NCBI GenBank assembly: GCA_963920665.1
Contig: OY987265.1
Span: forward strand, 35,593,001 to 35,657,000
Source of the DNA: Straminergon stramineum
Lineage: Eukaryota > Streptophyta > Bryopsida > Hypnales > Calliergonaceae
DNA: 64,000 nucleotides
Reading direction: 5' to 3'
Shown here piece by piece: positions 58,373 through 64,000 of the stretch (position 1 is the stretch's first letter; each line of letters begins with the position of its first letter). Both the position numbers and the translations under genes were made by a program. The notes under the pieces are model-generated. The model was not told the DNA's origin and did no database searches. It saw only the letters and a program-made list of their open reading frames with translations.

Positions 58373-60108
58373 ATATCTGAATGCAAATATTGAACATAAA
58401 ATTTTATTTAAGTAGTATTTTGAAATGTTTTTTGCTGCTTTGTAAAATCAGCATACTTTGGAGGCCTTTTAGACATAGTATAACAACTTTTTAAAAAAAT
58501 TGAACTACGAAAAGTTATGAAATTATGCTAAATTTCATTTCCAAAAATCCATTTGAGATTTTGAGCCTCCGCTTAAAAGTTATGGAAAAAATTCAAAGAG
58601 GATGTTTGAAAATGTCCAAAAAAATGTCCTTTTCAACCCCTCTTTGAACTTTGCCATAATTTTTGATTGGAGACCAAAAATCTCAAATGGATTTTTCGAG
58701 ATGAAATGTAGCTTGACATTACAACTTCACATAGGTCAAAGTTTTTTGAAAAAAGTTGCTTTGCTATGCCAAAATCGCCACCAAAGTCTGTTGAGTTAAA
58801 AAAAATTGTGAATGATTAATTTTGAAACCAAAAAAATACCTTGTTTAGTACCCTCTAAGAAGTTTTCCAACCCCATTATGAAGTCTAATAAGAATAATTG
58901 TACAAAAAAATTCTCAAAATTATAATTAGGTTTAGTGAACCAATTGAACCATCATGCTCAAATGTATAGAAGTAGTCCTAATACAAGGATTTCTTAGTAA
59001 AATATAATTATAATCTAAAAAATCTATTTAATAAAATTTGAGAAGGCAATACCTTGACATTGAATTCTCTTTAGTGTAATTTTTTTTCCATAGAGGGAGA
59101 TGAGAACATCAATGTTTCTTAAATGTTTCCACAATAAAATTTGAAAAATCCATCACTAGCATTTTTAAATCAATTATTATGTAACACAATGAAGAGCACA
59201 TAAAATAATTTATTAAAAATTGAAATTTTGTTTTTTGAAATTGAAATTTAGTGTGTTGATCAAGATTACATAAAATAATAAATTCAACAGGTTAGTTTTG
59301 ATAGAGTATTCATAAAATGATACCATTCTCTTCATGCCAATCAACAATCTTTATAAGAAGTTATAGAAGGGAAATAGTAGTACCAAAAAATGAATAATTG
59401 AAAGGTGAGATTTTGAGCAATTGCAATACTTGCGCAATATTGTTTCAATGTAAATTTGTTATTTTAAATTGTATTGTTTCAATAAATATCTAAAGCAATT
59501 TAGTTAAAATTATTAATTGTTGCAATATGACAACACTACCAAATTCTTTAGTATTGTATAGGTATACTTTCAGTATTGCATCAATACTATAAAATATTTG
59601 AATTGCATCAGTACTACAACAATTACAATTGTTGCAATATTGCAACAATAGTTAATTTTTCATTATTGAGAGGCTACATAATTTGTACTACATCAGTTCT
59701 ACAAGACTATGTAATTTTCTAGTATTGAGTATGTATACATTGTGTACTGCATCAATATTGCGTAGTTGGCAAAGTGCGATAGTATTGATGCAGTATTGTT
59801 GCAATGGGGTGGTTCCTGATGTAGTCCTCAGAGTTGGGGTAGAGACGTGGAGTCCCCTGGTCCTTTTCATCTCTTTGATTAGTTTCCTAGTGTGTTCTGA
59901 AAGAGCCTTGTGCAACTTCACCTCTCCTTACTTTGGTGCGCTAAGTTACCTTACCTTGCCTTTGTTGACAGCTTCTTACTAAGACTGTGAAGCGTCACCT
60001 TGAGTCACATGTCATTACATTTTTAAGAAATCCTCTGGTCTTTTGAGCCATGCTCCCTTTGCATCTTTTCTGCAGTTTTATAATGGCCAACATCACCACT
60101 TTTTCTAT
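58373..60108. other. AT-rich spacer with repeat fragments
   Basis: The sequence 58.49-58.80 kb contains aaaagttatgg motifs in both orientations, shared with the elements at 12.5-13.4 and 61.5 kb. Around 59.4-59.8 kb there is a run of attgcaacaat/tattgcatcaat motifs. No gene. Confidence 0.4.
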
Positions 60109-60694
60109 TTAACCCCTTGCTCAACATCTAGAATCTTCTCTAGGGATAATCGACGATTTGAAAACCCCCATTGTAAACTACTATATGGAAGGCTGTTTTG
60201 GAATTCATGTACAAATAAATGGTATAGATTTTGACTTTTAGATTCCATTTGTCCAATTAGATTCATGAATGTTATCACCAATATATTTTTTATAAATTTT
60301 GAAAGGAAAATTTCAAAATTCCTTCTAAAATCAGTTACAAGTAGAATATTATCATTTTTTGAGTTGGAATGGATTGGAAATGAAGTTTTCCTTACATGGT
60401 GATTTTTTGAAATTTTTGTGTTCTTAAAATCTATGACCTCATTTTTGGAAATCTAGTTTTGAACTTCTAACAATGGGATTTTTGCTTGGTCAACCACTAG
60501 ACATACTCCTACATTTATAATTAAGAAAAATATGTATCCTAGTCACACCAAATCCAACAATTGGATAAAACAACAACTTCATAAAGTATCTCCACAAATT
60601 AGGATGAATTTCATCCAAATAGTAATGAAGATGAAACTTGAGTTTCCATCTATTCGTTGTCCAAGAAGTGGACATTAGAGCACTTAGGGGTTAA
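60109..60694. mobile_element. 586-bp member of the TTAACCCC-ended family
   Basis: The left end is ttaaccccttgc and the right end cacttaggggttaa. The interior is colinear with parts of 9817-11076. Non-coding. Confidence 0.55.
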
Positions 60695-62499
60695 GCATTG
60701 CTTCCAATAATTTTGCGTATTGTAGCCTAAGAACTTGTTTTAGGTGTGTGAAAATGCTTGTGCATTTTTTAGGGTCAAAATATTATTGAGGAATACTCTT
60801 GAATAATTTCGTCCATAGTAGGTAATTATTAATTAACTTTTGTGCCATTGCCACAACCAAAATGAAAAAAAAAACTAATTTTTTTACTTGTAATTTTTTT
60901 GAATTTAATATCTTTTGTGCACAAAAGAGTGTATACACTTTGTTACTATGTGAGAAGTTGTGTTCTTGATACACATAAAAAGCTTTATGCATGAAAGAGT
61001 GCAAGGGCTTTCTTTTGTGATGTTTGGATATGCAATGTGAAAGTTATGGATTTTTGTATTATTTTTAAATTTAAAAATCGAATTAAATTATCTTTAGATT
61101 TGAAAAAACCATAACATTCACATTGTAGACTTAAACACCACAAAACAAAGTCTATGCACCCCTTCTCAAGGAGAGCTTTATAGTGGCAGTAAGGACATGG
61201 TTGGAAGATTCACAATTTTTTAGATCTCATTGTATCAAACAAAAAAACAACCTAATTTAATGGGTATCAATGTGCCATGTGTGTTTGCCACAATCAAAAT
61301 AAAAGTAAAAGTAGTTTTCTAATTTTTTGCTTCCTAAAAACTTTGAAATTCAAAAACTTTCACATTGTAGGTCCGAATGCGATGAAACAAAGTCCATGCT
61401 CCCCTCCTGGCCAAAGGCTTTCTGACAGTATGAAGAAGTTGACGAGGAATGCATAGTCTAGGAAATCTCAACGTAACAAACAAATAGAAAAACAAATAGC
61501 CTAATTTAAAGGTATGGATAGATGGAAAGCTTTGATTCATTCCATTTGGATTTGTTATGCAAAAGTTATGGAAAATCTTATTTTTTGCGTGATTAGAGCA
61601 TTTTCTTGGAAAAATAACTCAAAGGTTGCATTTTCAAATTCAATTTTCTCAATTTCTCAAAAAGGTTAAGATCTCTTGCTAGAACAATTTCATTGTAGAA
61701 ACTAGTGTGTTCCAATTCTATCTCAAAGCTATTAATAACTTAGTTTTTCTTTCAATCTTGAACCTACTTCTATTTAATCATTTTTTAATGAGTGAAAATG
61801 AAGTGAAATTTTTCTGGAATCTTTTTTTCTAGACCTTGAAATAGTTTCTTTTAACATAAAAAAAAGAGGAATTCAAAATGACTTGTGCAAAAATTTTAAA
61901 TATAGATGATTCAAAGCCAACAACTCTAGTCTAGTAAGGTGCAAAAAAAATTTTATTCTTTACTTGAAATGAAAGATATCTTGCAATTTATGTGGTGAAA
62001 GAATTTGAAATTTCTCCCTTACATTCATATACTAGTTTAGTGAAAGATTCTACAGTTCCATATGCAAATGAAACAAATTTTAAAGTTTCATGCACTTAGC
62101 AATAGAAATGGCACTTGTGTGTGTGTTTTTTAATGGATATAAGGTCTTGGGATTCTAGGGGTTAACCTTTCAAGGCCTAACAACTTCTTGAGAGTAGAGG
62201 TTTTCAATGAATTTTCCTACTTTGATATTTTTTTGCATATGGGTGTGCTTGAATTTTATAGTTTTAACTAGACAAAAGTAAAAACTATTTTGTCTCACAT
62301 GCATGGAATTAATTGTGGATAATATTGAGTATTGACCATTGAATTTTTTGATTATAACAATTTTACATGATCAACTCATAGATAAAAAATGCAACTTTTG
62401 AAGAGGAAAAATTAGAAGAAGATGAATAATTTTTTTTAACCACCCACCGAAAATCGTATTGGAGTTTAAGGCAAATGCAATATGTATTAATTTATTAAA
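60695..62499. mobile_element. Fragments related to the 12.5-13.4 kb element
   Basis: The part from about 61500 to 62167 shares gaaagctttgaatcattcca, aaagttatgg, tatcttgcaatttayrtggt and agaaatggca blocks with 12500-13433, and ends in ctaggggttaa at 62155-62165. The left terminus was not found, so this is a partial or rearranged copy. Confidence 0.4.
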
Positions 62500-63090
62500 A
62501 TGAAAAATAATCACCTCTCTTGAATTTGTACATATTTTCAAATAAAAGGATTAGAAAGCAAAAATTGACCAAATTGGATCCTACAACATTCTTGAATTTT
62601 ATTATATAGGTCAATTTTTGAAATTTAACAATTGATATTATTAGCAAATTTTTTGGAACATCTTCAAAAAGTTTGGAATCATTCTAATTATTTTCTATTC
62701 TTAATTACACCCAATTTGAACCTCGTATTTTCAAAATTGCTAAAAATAAATTTTTGAAAAATTCCCTCTAGACCCAATTTGTTTGTGAAGAACAAAGACT
62801 AGAAATATCCAAGAAAATGTGTTTTTTTCCATCCACACTACCATATACTTTTCATTGTAAGAAAATCATATTATTTTGCCCCCTTTTTCTACATAGCTAC
62901 ATTTCCTAAATAAAATTTAAAATACTTCTCACATTAAAATTTTGAAAATTAGAAAATGCAACATGTATGTCAACTTATTATACTAGAAGACTCTACATCA
63001 TAATATATGGAGATTTGTTTCTTCCTACTAAGAATTCACCACTGAAATTTGAAGAGGACACATTGTGCCCTTGTAGTCCTTGAGGGATTA
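62500..63090 (+). repeat. Dispersed repeat shared with 27.85-28.47 kb
   Basis: Colinear diverged similarity in the same orientation: accaaattggatcc, ggaatcattctaattatt, attttcaaaattg, caaagactagaaat, then ttgaagaggacacattgtgc. Confidence 0.5.
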
Positions 63091-63699
63091 AACGATATGG
63101 TCCCCATAACCAAGGTCATCATCAGAACTACTCTAATTATTGGACCAATAGGTGCATTCTTTGTTTCTACAATGAACAATGAAGTCATCCATCGACGACT
63201 CTATGTCGTTTGTGGCCTTATCATCCTTCAAGGGTTAAAGGAATGAACACCAACTAAAACATCTTGTCATTTTTTGGTACCTTTTTGTTGGCAATTGAGA
63301 GGATTTGAATTTGGAACTTGGTCAACAGAAGTGGGCAACAATGATGAAGGTTATATAGAATTAGCCAATTTTGAAGGCTAGACTTGAAAGAGGAGAAAGC
63401 TTAAGCAAAGGTCGGTAAACAAATTGCATGGAAGCATCTTAAGAGCCATCTATTGACAACCACAAATGGATAGAAAAAGAAGCATCGATATTCTCATAGG
63501 AAGACATATCTACAAGATGATTAAGTAGATTTGTGAAAGAGAACAATATACCAATTCATGGAGAAAAAACGAAAAAGAAAGTTAGTACCCCAACACTAGC
63601 AAAAACTCATTTGGAGGAGTACATTGTGATGCACGTAGAGGAGTTGGACAATGAACAATTGTGAAATGACTTGGGGTGCATACTGAAGTAGAGTGTGTG

Positions 63700-63703
<4 letters not shown>
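63091..63703. other. Spacer, no supported feature
   Basis: Short open frames only. Confidence 0.4.

Positions 63704-63747
<44 letters not shown>
63704..63747. repeat. TA dinucleotide microsatellite
   Basis: About 22 uninterrupted TA units following a short TG-rich stretch. Confidence 0.95.
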
Positions 63748-63750
<3 letters not shown>

Positions 63751-64000
63751 TAAAATCATTGTAGTAGTAGACTTGAACTTGGCCTAGTAGAATATATGAA
63801 ACTTTAAAGCAATTTGTATTTGCAAAGAGAAATTGTAAAATTAGTTTATACATTTGAAGAGATGTGGTCCCATTAGAAGATTGCGAGTTCCTGGTTGTGG
63901 GGAACTCGATGAATTGCTCCACCTCAGCGTTGTTGCATTGTATATGTGTTTATTATGTGAAAATACATAATTGTTTGTTATATTGGAGGATTTTTTTCTA

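Overview
The window looks like nuclear DNA of a seed plant, most likely a conifer or other gymnosperm. It is AT-rich and gene-poor. It has plant-style GT-AG exons, a TIR-NB-LRR immune receptor gene, a plant-type NLI-interacting-factor (NIF/FCP1-like) phosphatase exon, and layers of decayed transposons. I infer the lineage from this mixture and have not tested it. No CRISPR array, rRNA or intact tRNA gene was seen.

Region 1 (about 1-25 kb) is the unusual part. It holds two divergent, heavily decayed multi-exon genes. The minus-strand gene runs from about 9.65 kb down to about 1.15 kb. In order it has a coiled-coil exon, a domain that looks like a ParB/sulfiredoxin-fold module (motif GG-x-HTVEAY), a long unrecognised module, a lysine-rich then acidic linker, and a NIF/FCP1-like phosphatase exon that may be the last exon or a separate gene. 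The plus-strand gene (about 18.2-23.6 kb) is a DUF7869-type transposon-associated protein with the signature LDNSAKDNKN ... HTHEDID. Both blocks, and only these blocks, are filled with a 20-bp perfect palindrome, CATCTGGAGATCTCCAGATG, in about 28 recognisable copies. They lie in introns and spacers, partly as tandem arrays of about 51, 80 and 114 bp. I read the region as a large, decayed mobile element, possibly of an undescribed kind. Its stops are dominated by TAG at former CAG codons, which points to CHG-methylation decay. Two copies of a 361-bp MITE sit in it, one of them splitting the ParB-like exon with a 9-bp target duplication.

Region 2 (25.6-31.1 kb) is a 5.49-kb element with AGGGTTGTCACA termini and a probable 9-10-bp target duplication (Mutator-like). 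It carries a 40-bp minisatellite, internal direct repeats and little coding capacity.

Region 3 (32.2-40.2 kb, perhaps to 43.4 kb) is a minus-strand TIR-NB-ARC-LRR gene. Its single LRR exon encodes about 30 copies of a 47-residue double-LRR module before a point-mutation stop. About eight more, frameshifted modules follow it. The array shows recent unequal exchange, including a 423-bp (three-module) duplication.

Region 4 (43-64 kb) is mainly spacer. It contains an 80-90-bp inverted repeat around an 0.8-kb insert, a decayed two-exon gene for a secreted cysteine-containing plant protein, a possible retrocopy, a tRNA-derived SINE, members of a TTAACCCC-ended inverted-repeat family that also occurs at 9.8-13.4 kb, and a TA microsatellite near the end.
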